Shown: one piece after another, positions 37,933 through 48,146 of the stretch
How positions within the stretch are numbered: the stretch's first letter is position 1
How the letters are laid out: every line of letters starts with the position of its first letter
NCBI RefSeq assembly: GCF_000026945.1
Contig: NC_012862.1
Location: forward strand, 1-64,000
DNA length: 64,000 bases
Reading direction: 5' to 3'
DNA from: Candida dubliniensis CD36
Lineage: Eukaryota; Ascomycota; Pichiomycetes; Serinales; Debaryomycetaceae
Made by a program: the position numbers and the translations under genes
Notes under the pieces: generated by a model
Seen by the model: only the letters and a program-made list of their open reading frames with translations
What the model was told of the DNA's origin: nothing
Database searches by the model: none

Positions 37933-40479
37933 TCACTCATGCTTTCTTCGTTTTCTACCAATATTGTCAAAAATCGTTAGATTCATAATATTCTGCTTAG
38001 CCCGTTGACGAGATCTTGTGGCGCGATGACGAGAATTTCGGTCCTCTTCTAAATCAATCACATCTACTTGGAGATGTTTGCCAGAAGTGGAGTGTTTTGA
38101 CGCCGTATCTGGTTCAGAATTGTTGTTCTCATTGTTTTTGGACAATGATGAATCATCAGATTCAGTAGAATCACCTTCTTGCTCGTCCTGTTTAGCTCGG
38201 TCAGACTTTGGTGGTGTTCGCATCGCCTTGATTATTGGACGGATATCAATCTCCTCAAGTAAATGATCCTGTCTTATTCCGCTAGTCTCTTCATTCAAGG
38301 ATCTATGACTCCCATTTCCATTTGGGGCAAAAAATACACCTGGATCAATTCTTAGGTTCGAAATTGCATCATCAATTCTAAGAGTCTTATTTTTGGGTCT
38401 ATTTTGATTTTCAGTTTCTTTCTTGATGACTTCATAATTCCTAATAAATGTCTCTTTAAGCTCTTGTTCTGTTGAAACCTCATTCTGTGCATCCTTAATA
38501 AAAGTTGCAACGAGTTTTTTCACGTCATCCGGTATATGCAAACTCCTCGGGAAAATCTTATTTAAAGTATCAATAACAAATCTGGGAATACTTTCATTAC
38601 AAAACTCCTGATTTAAAACAATATTCTTAAAAACAATATTTGATTGCTTCTTAGTTACTGAATCCAGCAGCGGGAGACTTGGTTGCACAATTGTTTTTGT
38701 GTCCACTATTTCCACAATATCGTCGTCATCTTCTTCCTCGATATTGGCACCAGATGTGTTTCCATTTGCTGGTATTTGCTCACTATGTAACTTCAACAAA
38801 GTGTCAATCCAGTACCTCCTCATCTTGTTTCGCTCATCAGCTAGAAAAATGGTTCTCATAGCTGCTCTTTGGCCTTTTCTCCAAAACGATTCACATGCCT
38901 CTATATTTAAAAGCCATTTTTTCACATTATAAATCACATGTAAACCACAATCATTGTAATTGTTTTGTCGTGGAACTCTAGCAGCAGTAACCCTAATTTG
39001 GTCGGTATTTACATCGTAATTGTATTTGTCTTTGCAGTAATCAATCAAAAACGCCTTTAGAGGTTTCTTGACGTTATCTCTTCGTAGACCCAACGAATCA
39101 AACACAAATATATCAACTCCCCATTTTTTAAACTTTTCTTCAGAATCTTGTCGTTCTGTGTCGGGCTTTTCTCCTTCCAGTTTGATCATTTCTAGCAAAG
39201 TTGGTAACCCTCGGATGATGCAACAATACCAATGGTGTTTTTCATTAATGGGCATTATAATATGGGAAAAGGACATTAAATCTATTTTTTGTACCCATCG
39301 TTTTACTCTATCGTAGTAATCCCCTGTTTTACCAGACATTAATTTGGTGTAGAAAAATGAATTAAAGGCATAAACGTCCTCTCGCTTAACGAATCCTTGC
39401 GTAATTGCCTCCTCTATGTCGAAGCGTATGCAAAAGTCCATCACGGCATCGTTGATCCAATCGTTGTTGTATAATGTGGCAAAATCCTTAGCGGTGATTC
39501 GAAATATTTTGTTATCAGGAAAAGTATACTGCAAGTCAGGATCAAATGGTGCTGGTTTCTCGTATGGAACATAATCATCTTCAACAAAAATGCTTTCAAT
39601 AGCTGGATCATCAGTGGCTTTCACTATATCCAAGGGATCCTCCTTATTTTCTTCAGCAACCAGAGACCAAAACGCCTTGGATTCAAGTCGAGTTCGTACT
39701 CTGGAAGGACGATTTCGAGAAACTTTCCTACCAGTAAAGTCGAAATCATTATCATTCTCTAGCTGTACTGTCTTCTCGAGTCGCTGTAATGCATTCCCTG
39801 ATAATGTTTTGCTGGGGTCAACTTTATTTGTTGGATTGTTCTGGAAATACTCTCGTACCTCCTTATCTCTCCCATAATGTGATGCAATAATGGTCTCATG
39901 CCCTTCATCTAGTTCCATCACAAAAGCCTCGGGTGCAAACGATAGAGATTTTAATTGAGTGTCTATGTTGATGAGGAAATCTGATTTTGGTGAGTCACGT
40001 TCAAAAATGCAAATGTACTCTCCGCTCCTTGATATCTGTAGTGAATGCAGTCGGTGCATCGTGCTCCTGTAATATGCGCCTCCAACTTTATGAAATGACT
40101 TTAAATTGATTGATACAGCTGGCTCGTCTCGCAAATCTTTTGCTGGAATAGTGACTGCATTGCCAAAGCAATCCCTTATTTGAAATTCTGTCACGTCCAG
40201 TGAAACAGTTGGTGAGCTGTTGGTTTTTAGTATCTCGGCCAATCCGTTTAGTCTATGTCGACGCTCTTTTGCGCGTTCCAATGACAAGCTTGGGTCATTC
40301 ACAGCCGCGTAACTCTCCTTCATGGTGATGTTTGATAAAAATGTTTCTTCAGGCCCGTTATTCGAATTGGGTCGATCCGTGGCAGTACCCAATGTATTGA
40401 CTGGTTTGTAACTACCGGAACCAATGGAGGTACCCTTCCTTTTTAGAGAAGGATAGTCTTTATCTTTTAGACTTGACAT
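37933..40479 (-). CDS. ULP2: SUMO protease Ulp2
   Basis: 848 residues. The C48 cysteine protease domain spans about 325-540: DWINDAVMDFCIRF, then catalytic His416 in KHHWYCC, Asp461 in VFDSLG, Gln505 in PRQNNYNDCG and the nucleophile Cys511. The long N-terminal region and the acidic, Ser-rich C-terminal tail are typical of Ulp2 and separate it from Ulp1. Ulp2 trims poly-SUMO chains in the nucleus and supports chromosome stability and recovery from checkpoint arrest. It is divergent from RPT2. A RING gene of SUMO-targeted ligase type lies 5 kb away. Confidence 0.95.
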   Translation of the reverse strand: MSSLKDKDYPSLKRKGTSIGSGSYKPVNTLGTATDRPNSNNGPEETFLSNITMKESYAAVNDPSLSLERAKERRHRLNGLAEILKTNSSPTVSLDVTEFQIRDCFGNAVTIPAKDLRDEPAVSINLKSFHKVGGAYYRSTMHRLHSLQISRSGEYICIFERDSPKSDFLINIDTQLKSLSFAPEAFVMELDEGHETIIASHYGRDKEVREYFQNNPTNKVDPSKTLSGNALQRLEKTVQLENDNDFDFTGRKVSRNRPSRVRTRLESKAFWSLVAEENKEDPLDIVKATDDPAIESIFVEDDYVPYEKPAPFDPDLQYTFPDNKIFRITAKDFATLYNNDWINDAVMDFCIRFDIEEAITQGFVKREDVYAFNSFFYTKLMSGKTGDYYDRVKRWVQKIDLMSFSHIIMPINEKHHWYCCIIRGLPTLLEMIKLEGEKPDTERQDSEEKFKKWGVDIFVFDSLGLRRDNVKKPLKAFLIDYCKDKYNYDVNTDQIRVTAARVPRQNNYNDCGLHVIYNVKKWLLNIEACESFWRKGQRAAMRTIFLADERNKMRRYWIDTLLKLHSEQIPANGNTSGANIEEEDDDDIVEIVDTKTIVQPSLPLLDSVTKKQSNIVFKNIVLNQEFCNESIPRFVIDTLNKIFPRSLHIPDDVKKLVATFIKDAQNEVSTEQELKETFIRNYEVIKKETENQNRPKNKTLRIDDAISNLRIDPGVFFAPNGNGSHRSLNEETSGIRQDHLLEEIDIRPIIKAMRTPPKSDRAKQDEQEGDSTESDDSSLSKNNENNNSEPDTASKHSTSGKHLQVDVIDLEEDRNSRHRATRSRQRAKQNIMNLTIFDNIGRKRRKHE

Positions 40480-41123
40480 AGATTATGGAATGCAAAAGAC
40501 ATATAAAACAAGGATTTGCAGAGAACAATTCTTTCTTGTGTTGTATGTTGTGAGTGTCTGGGTTTTTTTTTTTTTTATATGCTATTTTTTAAAATTTCTT
40601 GATCTTTGTTGTATTGAGATGATACCAACACAAGAAAAAAAAACAATACTGTTTACAAATCGGGTAAGCATGTACATGAATAACCATAACGATACCTAAA
40701 CAGCTTGCTTTCTACTATTCCAATTTACACCTGAATAGCTAGGTTGATACAAAAATGTAAATTAGTAGAATTGATTAGTTGAATTTTTTTTTTTGTAAAG
40801 TTTGGCCAATATTTTTGGTCCAAAAAATTATGCCCAACTACTTTTCATTCTACTCAAATGTTTACATGAAACTTGTCAGTCAGAAAATGTACAATTACAA
40901 ACACTTATCATCAACCACCACAGCTACTTCCCGAAATTCTTATTGACTTGGCAGTAATACAACGTTTGGTAGCAGTATCACCAATCCTACTTTTGAGCAA
41001 CGCACACATTTTAGTTTAAGATTTTTTTTTTTTCTGCGATTTCAAACTCTTTCTTGGTGGCGAGTTTTCCAATCGAAACATAATCATACAAACCAAAACC
41101 ACAAACAATTCATACAAGCAATC
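40480..41123. promoter_or_regulatory. ULP2-RPT2 divergent promoter
   Basis: No gene is visible in these 644 bp. GGTGGCGAG at 41056-41064, about 60 bp before the RPT2 ATG, resembles the proteasome element GGTGGCAAA bound by Rpn4 in S. cerevisiae. The known Candida proteasome motif differs, so the assignment is tentative. T-tracts occur at 40565, 40783 and 41022. Confidence 0.4.
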
Positions 41124-42449
41124 ATGGGTCAAGGTCCTTCAGGAATGCCAGGTGGCGATAACCTTAACAAGAGGAAAGATGATAAGAAAAAAGAAAAACC
41201 AAAGTACGAACCACCAGTAGAATCAAAGTTTGGTAAAAAGAAAAGAAGAGGCCCTGATATGGCAGTTAAATTACCCAGTGTCTACCCCAACACAAGATGC
41301 AAATTGAAATTATTAAAGTTAGAAAGAATCAAAGACCATTTGTTGTTGGAAGAAGAGTTTGTTACCAACCAAGAAGCATTCCAACCTACAGAGGCAAGAC
41401 AAGCAGAAGAAAGAGAAAAAGTCGACGAATTGAGAGGATATCCGATGGCAATTGGGACTTTAGAAGAAATAATCGACGATGATCATGCAATTGTGTCTAG
41501 TACTGCTAGTTCAGAATACTATGTGTCAATCATGTCGTTTGTAGACAAGGGGTTATTAGAACCTGGGTGTTCGGTTCTTTTACATCATAAAACAGTGGCA
41601 GTGGTAGGAGTATTACAGGATGATGCTGATCCTATGGTTTCAGTAATGAAACTCGATAAATCCCCTACAGAATCGTATGCTGACATTGGAGGGTTGGAAT
41701 CTCAAATTCAAGAAATCAAAGAAGCTGTTGAATTGCCATTGACACATCCTGAATTGTACGAAGAAATGGGAATCAAGCCTCCGAAAGGGGTGATATTATA
41801 TGGTGCTCCAGGTACTGGTAAAACCTTGTTGGCCAAAGCAGTTGCAAATCAAACAAGTGCCACTTTTTTGAGAATTGTCGGATCGGAGTTGATCCAGAAA
41901 TACCTAGGCGATGGTCCAAGGTTGTGTCGTCAAATTTTCCAAATTGCTGCTGATCATGCACCTTCGATTGTTTTTATTGATGAAATCGACGCCATTGGTA
42001 CAAAGAGATACGAGTCTACTTCTGGTGGTGAACGTGAGATCCAGAGAACCATGTTGGAGTTATTGAATCAATTGGACGGGTTTGATGATAGAGGTGACAT
42101 CAAAGTTATTATGGCTACAAATAAGATAGAGTCGCTTGACCCTGCATTAATCAGACCAGGAAGAATCGATAGAAAGATTTTATTTGAGAACCCTGACGCT
42201 AACACAAAGAAGAAGATTTTGACCATCCATACTTCAAAGATGAGTTTGGCAGATGACGTTAACTTGGATGAAATAGTCACTGGTAAAGATGACTTGTCTG
42301 GTGCTGATATAAAAGCTATATGTACAGAAGCTGGGTTATTAGCATTAAGAGAAAGACGTATGCAAGTCAAAGCTGAAGATTTTAAGTCGGCAAAGGAAAG
42401 AGTATTGAAAAACAAGGTCGAAGAGAATCTTGAAGGTTTGTATTTGTAA
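41124..42449 (+). CDS. RPT2: 26S proteasome regulatory ATPase Rpt2
   Basis: 441 residues. The start MGQGPSG is the conserved N-myristoylation site of Rpt2. An OB-like domain is followed by the AAA module with Walker A GAPGTGKT (227-234) and Walker [10 protein letters not shown] (284-292). The protein ends Gly-Leu-Tyr-Leu, an HbYX tail that docks into the 20S core and helps open its gate. It unfolds and feeds ubiquitinated substrates. I find no in-frame CTG codon in the 441 codons. It diverges from ULP2. Confidence 0.99.
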   Translation: MGQGPSGMPGGDNLNKRKDDKKKEKPKYEPPVESKFGKKKRRGPDMAVKLPSVYPNTRCKLKLLKLERIKDHLLLEEEFVTNQEAFQPTEARQAEEREKVDELRGYPMAIGTLEEIIDDDHAIVSSTASSEYYVSIMSFVDKGLLEPGCSVLLHHKTVAVVGVLQDDADPMVSVMKLDKSPTESYADIGGLESQIQEIKEAVELPLTHPELYEEMGIKPPKGVILYGAPGTGKTLLAKAVANQTSATFLRIVGSELIQKYLGDGPRLCRQIFQIAADHAPSIVFIDEIDAIGTKRYESTSGGEREIQRTMLELLNQLDGFDDRGDIKVIMATNKIESLDPALIRPGRIDRKILFENPDANTKKKILTIHTSKMSLADDVNLDEIVTGKDDLSGADIKAICTEAGLLALRERRMQVKAEDFKSAKERVLKNKVEENLEGLYL

Positions 42450-42504
42450 GCGAAATGATATAATACATACAATATTGTAATACAAAGTACAAACAAATTT
42501 TTGT

Positions 42505-42537
<33 letters not shown>

Positions 42538-42573
42538 CTCCATCGGTTAGAACTTGTTTATCACTAGCATCCA

Positions 42574-44934
42574 ATGATTCTCTGGTTCCAAAGAAGGGGT
42601 GGACTACGACAGTTGTGGCGACATGTTTGTACCAGTGTGACACCAGAATCACTGCCAGCTGTATATCTAAGTAAATTGGAAAACGCACGAGCAGAGACGA
42701 AAACCATATTGCCATTAAATTCTTTTGCATCATTGGGTAAAGTGACAAAGTTTCAGAATGCAACCAAGAGGAGAATTGATGTATCACGACATTTGGAGTT
42801 AGAGATCCAGTCAGTTTTCCATCAAGTTATTAAATTGCATCATTGGTTCAGCAACAAAAAGGTTCTTGAAAGTACAGTAGACTTGATAAATAGAGACCGG
42901 GGCCAGATATTAATTATGAGGATCCAACTAGACCACGTTTTCACCTCCCATCATGTACCGTCAGCAGCCGAAAAGAAAGAAATTGACAGCCTAATACATA
43001 GTGTGGTTAAAAAGATATTTGATTCTAACCTAGATTTTGGCATGAAATTAGACAAAATGTATCCTCCAGTCATAAAATATTATCAAACAAGCGATGCGTC
43101 CAACTATGTTCAAGCCACTTTACAAGTAGAAACCCTGCAACTCACGGATCTAAACTGCAATATAAAAAAAATGGCTACAAAATTCCAAAACCTTCATAAA
43201 TTGGCGTCATCAATGAAGAGAACAGACCAAAAGTCACCACCATTGGCTTTTTATGGCAGCTTGAAAAAAACTTCATCAGGTGTGATTCAAGAGATAATAT
43301 TATCAGAAGCACTACAAGCCAGGATATGTAACCGCATCAAGCAAACAATCGCACATCGTGGGGAAGTAAGCATTCTCGGTGAAGAACCAAAGGCGTCTGC
43401 AATAATTTCTCAAGTAGGCAAAGAATTTAGATTGTCAATTAAAACCAATGTGTATGTTGAACAATACCCAAAGAAATTTGCCTCGTTTCATTACAAAAGA
43501 GATTTAAGCGAGATGAATTATGAAATAGTACAATTAGTTTTTAAGGGCCTAAAGGGTACAGGTATCGAACTTGACGAGATTTATACACTAGATTCTTTAG
43601 TGAAGGAGAATTCGGTAGTTCTGACATCCAGCAAATTAAGGATCGTGTTTGCTGAAGATTATTTAAAGCCAAGTGATTCGACCCTCATATTCCCCGAAGT
43701 AAACGAAGAGGTATTGCCGAAAAGACGTAAACTAGATCGAAATTCAAAACAAAGAGATAACAAGGGATTCAGATTTGTTAATTTTGACAAGTTACAAGGG
43801 ATAGGTTTAGCAAGTTATAAGAAAGCGGGCCCAGAAAAACCTTGTTACACAGTGACCTTGACAGATTGGAATACAGGACGAGGAGGAGGAGGCTACCGAC
43901 CGGTTTTGGGATTATCACCGCTCACAGTAACTAGTGTAGCAGGCAAGAATTTTAAAAATCCTACAAACAGAGAAGTGATTGAACTAATTGGGTTTCTGAT
44001 ACTTCGCGAGCTTCTGTGTAAATGGGCTATAACCAATTTGACAATCAAGCCAATTCATATAATAAATGGGTTTCTTGCTAGTGTACGATCAGCAAAGCTC
44101 ATGGAACAAAGCCCAAAAGGGTACATCAAGCTTGACTTGATCAATGCCGTCCAAGCATATATGGGGCTCAAATACTTGGAGGAAAACAAGATTGATGGAA
44201 TTGCAAAATGGTATAAAACTAGACTCGAAACAATAAATCTAAGTTTTTATTTCGATAAAGATACATGGATAACTAAACAACAACCCAAATTAGAATCCTT
44301 ATGTCAATCACACGTCGCTGGGCCTTTGGATTTAACACTTTTTTCACAAGTAAATCGGCCAACTTTATTGAAATATTTACCCCATAAACTTCCGCCCATA
44401 CCTCGATTGAATAACAACTTTCTTTATTCTTTTATTCGATTATCTTTCTCGCATCCTTTCCACAATAAGAAGCACAACAAGTTGATTTATTTTAAAAAGT
44501 CATTAGACGGGTTAGGAGATGCCATTTTGAAACGGCTCTCCTGTGAATATTTTATGAATGTGCTGCAAACAGACCCAACCTTTAAATGGAACATCGATGA
44601 CATTCATTTCATCAATACAAATATACTTTTTGGCAGATTGGCAATTGCCTATAGGTTACATGAAGGCATACAAAACGAAAATTACTCAACATTTATCAAA
44701 AACCGATTATTGGGCCCATTAGACTCGGCAAATGTATTCTTGGGTAATCATTTTGAAATTCTTGTTAGTGTATTATACCTTGATAATCCTGAAACTTGTA
44801 AAGAATGGATGTTTAAAGTGTATGACGCTATTAGGGGCAACTTGACAACCTCTAACGAAACCGAAACATTTTTGGATAAAGAAAAGTATATACGTCTTTA
44901 CGAGCACCAGTTAAAAACACATACACTTTATTGA
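42574..44934 (+). CDS. Mitochondrial protein with C-terminal RNase III-like domain
   Basis: 786 residues. The first 35 are Arg-rich with few acidic residues, a likely mitochondrial presequence. I do not recognise residues 50-590. Residues about 605-755 follow the RNase III fold: LSFSHPFHNKK, then SLDGLGDAILKRLSCEYF, NTNILFGRLAIAYRL and NVFLGNHFEILVSVLYLD. Asp649 and Glu728 sit at catalytic positions, but the usual first Glu is changed. Yeast mitoribosomes contain small inactive RNase III-like proteins (mL44, mL57), so the C-terminus could be a ribosomal module carried on a much larger protein. A gene fusion or an unfamiliar processing enzyme are alternatives. Confidence 0.6.
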   Translation: MILWFQRRGGLRQLWRHVCTSVTPESLPAVYLSKLENARAETKTILPLNSFASLGKVTKFQNATKRRIDVSRHLELEIQSVFHQVIKLHHWFSNKKVLESTVDLINRDRGQILIMRIQLDHVFTSHHVPSAAEKKEIDSLIHSVVKKIFDSNLDFGMKLDKMYPPVIKYYQTSDASNYVQATLQVETLQLTDLNCNIKKMATKFQNLHKLASSMKRTDQKSPPLAFYGSLKKTSSGVIQEIILSEALQARICNRIKQTIAHRGEVSILGEEPKASAIISQVGKEFRLSIKTNVYVEQYPKKFASFHYKRDLSEMNYEIVQLVFKGLKGTGIELDEIYTLDSLVKENSVVLTSSKLRIVFAEDYLKPSDSTLIFPEVNEEVLPKRRKLDRNSKQRDNKGFRFVNFDKLQGIGLASYKKAGPEKPCYTVTLTDWNTGRGGGGYRPVLGLSPLTVTSVAGKNFKNPTNREVIELIGFLILRELLCKWAITNLTIKPIHIINGFLASVRSAKLMEQSPKGYIKLDLINAVQAYMGLKYLEENKIDGIAKWYKTRLETINLSFYFDKDTWITKQQPKLESLCQSHVAGPLDLTLFSQVNRPTLLKYLPHKLPPIPRLNNNFLYSFIRLSFSHPFHNKKHNKLIYFKKSLDGLGDAILKRLSCEYFMNVLQTDPTFKWNIDDIHFINTNILFGRLAIAYRLHEGIQNENYSTFIKNRLLGPLDSANVFLGNHFEILVSVLYLDNPETCKEWMFKVYDAIRGNLTTSNETETFLDKEKYIRLYEHQLKTHTLY

Positions 44935-44964
44935 ATATGTATATATATATGTATATGTATGGAC

Positions 44965-45354
44965 TTATTTGGGTGGCAAATTCGGCTTACCTATGTTATT
45001 GGCCTTTTTCATTTTGAGTGGGATTGTCTCTTTGAAAACAACTTGCTTTCGACATAATGGACACAACCCTCTTCCTCTTTGACTCGACCTGACCTGACCT
45101 CTGGCATGTGAGCTCGAAATACTATGTTCTATACATTCCAAGCAAAAAATGTGTCCACAAGAAGTTGTTGTTGCCATATTAACATCGTCAAAACAAATGG
45201 GACATTGCACATCTGATAGTTTTTTTGTGATTCTTCTTTCTTCAGATTGGGAAGGATGGTCTAACAAGTCCTGAGTCAATTTTCTGAATTCGAGGACTTC
45301 TATTTCATCGTCTTCATCATCTGAAGAAATGTTGGTTACATTGGGAGTGGACAT
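44965..45354 (-). CDS. Small RING-finger protein, SUMO-targeted ligase type
   Basis: About 129 residues from the ATG at 45354 (140 from 45387). An N-terminal acidic patch next to hydrophobic residues (DDEDDEIEVLEF) fits a SUMO-interacting motif. The RING finger follows: CPICFDD, TSCGHIFCLECI and, after a longer loop, CPLC. A basic tail ends the protein. The order SIM-RING matches Slx8-type ligases, which ubiquitinate SUMO-modified proteins in the nucleus. The protein is half the size of S. cerevisiae Slx8. It converges on the RNase III-like gene with a 30-bp gap. Confidence 0.7.
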   Translation of the reverse strand: MSTPNVTNISSDDEDDEIEVLEFRKLTQDLLDHPSQSEERRITKKLSDVQCPICFDDVNMATTTSCGHIFCLECIEHSISSSHARGQVRSSQRGRGLCPLCRKQVVFKETIPLKMKKANNIGKPNLPPK

Positions 45355-45387
45355 TGTTCTGTAGAATGGAGTATATAATTTAGACAA

Positions 45388-47010
45388 CTTTTTTTTTTTT
45401 TTAGTGCATTCAAAAATGTATTTGTAGGTCGTTCACCATGGCTATTATTGAGTGGTCTAGACCAACAGAACAATATCTGAATCAAGGTTGGGGTTGTCAT
45501 GTATGCCTGAAGATAAGAAAGAAACGCCAATGTGCAACCTCGATAAGGATATAGGAAATTAAAGCTTACAAAGGGGGCTGGAGTGCAAACTTTATAAACA
45601 ACAAAGCCATATTTGGGAACAATAATGAGTTATAAAATCAAGTGTTTGGAATTAGCCCGGAACCTTGGACTTGCCGAAAACACGTCAACAACAACAACAA
45701 CAACTGGACCTCCATAAATACTTTCTTAAAGGGATATTGGAATGTTGTTGATTTTCCATTCATGTAGTTATTACTGCCCGATTGAGTAATAATACTCGCC
45801 AGATCTTCTCATTAGTAAACTAAAAAAAAAAAACTACGTCATCAGACGTCGCTTGCACGTGATAATTGATAAACAGTTTTTGTGCTTGTTGAGTGATTTT
45901 ACTGAACAGAGGAAACGATTCATTCATTCCTATGACGTCGTAGGAGTTAGTAAAACCTACTATAACAATAGACTTAAACCTCTTGAACAAAGTGTTATCC
46001 AATCAAAAAAGAGAATGCTTTCTGAAGCAATGTGGAAGATCACCTTGAAAAACGACAATTATTGGTACATGTAGATTAATTTAAGACATACTGCAACAAC
46101 AAGCACCAGTAGTTACCCTGTATTCAACCAATAGTATACCATGTAATCCAAGATAGATATGTGTTGGTTAACTAAGCACCCACCATAACACTGTCAAGGA
46201 AAAACAAAAAAAATGTTGACAAGAAAATTACAGAAAAAGAAACGATTTGATACACAAAATGATCCGAATACAGATTTATTCCGGGTAGTTCCTTAATAGC
46301 AGCACGAGGTACATTCCTACACAACTACGAGAAGTTTTGAAATCAAGAAAAAAGAAAAATTTTATACCACACGTGATATCTATAACTAAACAATCACTTT
46401 GGTAGAAAAATTTTATGGCGATGGGAGGTGGTGGCACCACGAGCTTTGCTAGTCTGTAATTGCCTACTGGTGCAATGCTCTTTCTTTTTTTGAACCATTG
46501 CAATTGCAATTACCTTTGATCGTTGGTATTGATACAGTTTAGTCTTCTATTGTATCTAACTTCTGTAACAACACGAATCAAACTAGTGAAACATATTATG
46601 ACATCATCGCTAGAGATGAGAGATTTTGCAAAGTGCTGTTCGCAGTGATAGATTAGGATTAACAAAGGATTTTGTAAAACAAAAAAAAAGACTAAGATAT
46701 TCTGATAACTTTTTTTAAAAAAATCTTTAAATTAAGCGTTGTTGCATATAATTGTATCCAACAAAAAAGAAAAAAAAAAAAAGAAAGGGAAAATTTCTTT
46801 TTGAACCATAATAAATTCTCTTCTTTGCTACTCATCTACATCACTATCATTATCATCTACTGATGTTAGACAAGTCAACGTGTAACACATTTTTTTTTTT
46901 AATATAAATATCCAATGATTTCCACATTCGTAAAAATTTGTAATCAGTATAACCTCATCAGATTTTAACTAATCAATAAACACTCATTCATATATACTTT
47001 AACTACTACA
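45388..47010. promoter_or_regulatory. Long 5' region of GPP1; no gene seen
   Basis: These 1.6 kb contain only short, unconvincing open frames. Two CACGTG boxes (about 45856 and 46368), a TATAAATA at 46903-46910 about 100 bp before the GPP1 ATG, and several A/T-tracts stand out. A long upstream region fits a stress-regulated gene such as glycerol-3-phosphatase, which responds to osmotic stress. I do not see an RNA gene. Confidence 0.5.
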
Positions 47011-47775
47011 ATGACTAAAACCCAACAACCAGCTGTTTTTTACGTTAACGCTGCTTTATTCGACTGTGATGGTACTTTGGTTAACTCCACCGGTGCTATT
47101 TCTGAATTCTGGAGAGATTTCGGAAAAACTAGACCTCATGTTGATCCAGAAGAAATTATTAGAACCTCCCACGGTTGCCGTACATTTGATGTCATTGCCA
47201 AATGGTCACCAGAAGATGCAATTGAAGAACAAGTTACTGCATGGGAAGGTGCTATTCCAGACACTTTTGGCCACCACGCCAAACCAATTCCAGGTGCCGT
47301 TGAATTAGTCAAATCATTCGATAAATTTTCTAAAGAAGCCACTGAAAACGGTAAGCAAAGATGGGCCGTTGTCACTTCTGGTACTTTGCCATTAGCTACC
47401 AAATGGTTAAAATTATTGACCATTGAAAAGCCAGACTGTTTTATTACTGCTGAAAAAGTCACTAAAGGTAAACCACATCCACAAGGTTATCAATCCGCTA
47501 GAGACGCTTTGGGTTACCATGATGCCCACTACAAGGTTGTTGTGTTTGAAGACGCTCCAGCTGGTATAACCGCAGGTAAAGGTGCTGGCGCCATGGTTGT
47601 CGGTATTTGCTCAACTTACGATCCAGAAAAGGTCAGAAAAGCTGGAGCTAATATTGTTGTCAAAGATTTATCCAGCTTTAGAATTGACTCATACAACAAG
47701 GAAACTGACGAATTCAAAGTTGTTGTTGACGACTACTTCTTTGCTGATGAACAATTTTTACAAGAATCTGCCTAA
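47011..47775 (+). CDS. GPP1: Glycerol-3-phosphate phosphatase (RHR2/GPP1)
   Basis: 254 residues of the HAD phosphatase family. The nucleophile motif is LFDCDGTLVNS (Asp18, Asp20), motif II is VVTSGT, the Lys of motif III lies in KVTKGKPHPQGY, and motif IV is VFEDAPAGITAG. It converts glycerol-3-phosphate to glycerol, the osmolyte made under salt stress and in redox balancing. Candida calls this gene RHR2. Codon use is strongly biased towards favoured codons and lacks CTG, indicating high expression. Confidence 0.97.
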   Translation: MTKTQQPAVFYVNAALFDCDGTLVNSTGAISEFWRDFGKTRPHVDPEEIIRTSHGCRTFDVIAKWSPEDAIEEQVTAWEGAIPDTFGHHAKPIPGAVELVKSFDKFSKEATENGKQRWAVVTSGTLPLATKWLKLLTIEKPDCFITAEKVTKGKPHPQGYQSARDALGYHDAHYKVVVFEDAPAGITAGKGAGAMVVGICSTYDPEKVRKAGANIVVKDLSSFRIDSYNKETDEFKVVVDDYFFADEQFLQESA

Positions 47776-48071
47776 GTCAGACCTAGAATTAACCATTGTA
47801 TAATAGAATATCAGGATAAGTTTGCCTTTTTTTTTAGTTTTCAGATTTAGAATATGTTTTCTTAAATTTTTATAGAGTGTACAATACAGGTTAGGATCGT
47901 TTATTTTATGGAATAATTTGTTTCTGTAGATTCCGTTTTACAGTCGCGGTTGTATGTTGAACCCTTCTGTGCTTAGTCTGGTATGAGTACTGTCAGCTAC
48001 CATATGTTCTTTCTCAGCTTAAGGAAAGAGAGAAAAAAAGTATTGTAAGCCACGACCATGCGATGGCATTG

Positions 48072-48102
<31 letters not shown>

Positions 48103-48146
48103 ATACTTCTAGACCAACAACATATCAACCATTCTCCCTACACATC
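47776..48146. other. GPP1-UTP8 intergenic region
   Basis: No gene is seen. The region contains a 28-base A-tract (about 48073-48100) shortly before the UTP8 ATG. An upstream ATG at 48063 is in frame with UTP8 but would encode poly-Lys from that tract, so I reject it as the start. Confidence 0.5.

Noticed and set aside
42068..42787. 239-residue minus-strand frame across the RPT2 3' end and the next gene's 5' end
   Set aside because: It overlaps two well-supported plus-strand genes, includes a poly-Lys run from the T-tract, and has no recognisable domain.
45853..46074. 73-residue plus-strand frame upstream of GPP1
   Set aside because: Short, overlapped by a similar minus-strand frame, and without a recognisable motif; I treat it as promoter DNA.
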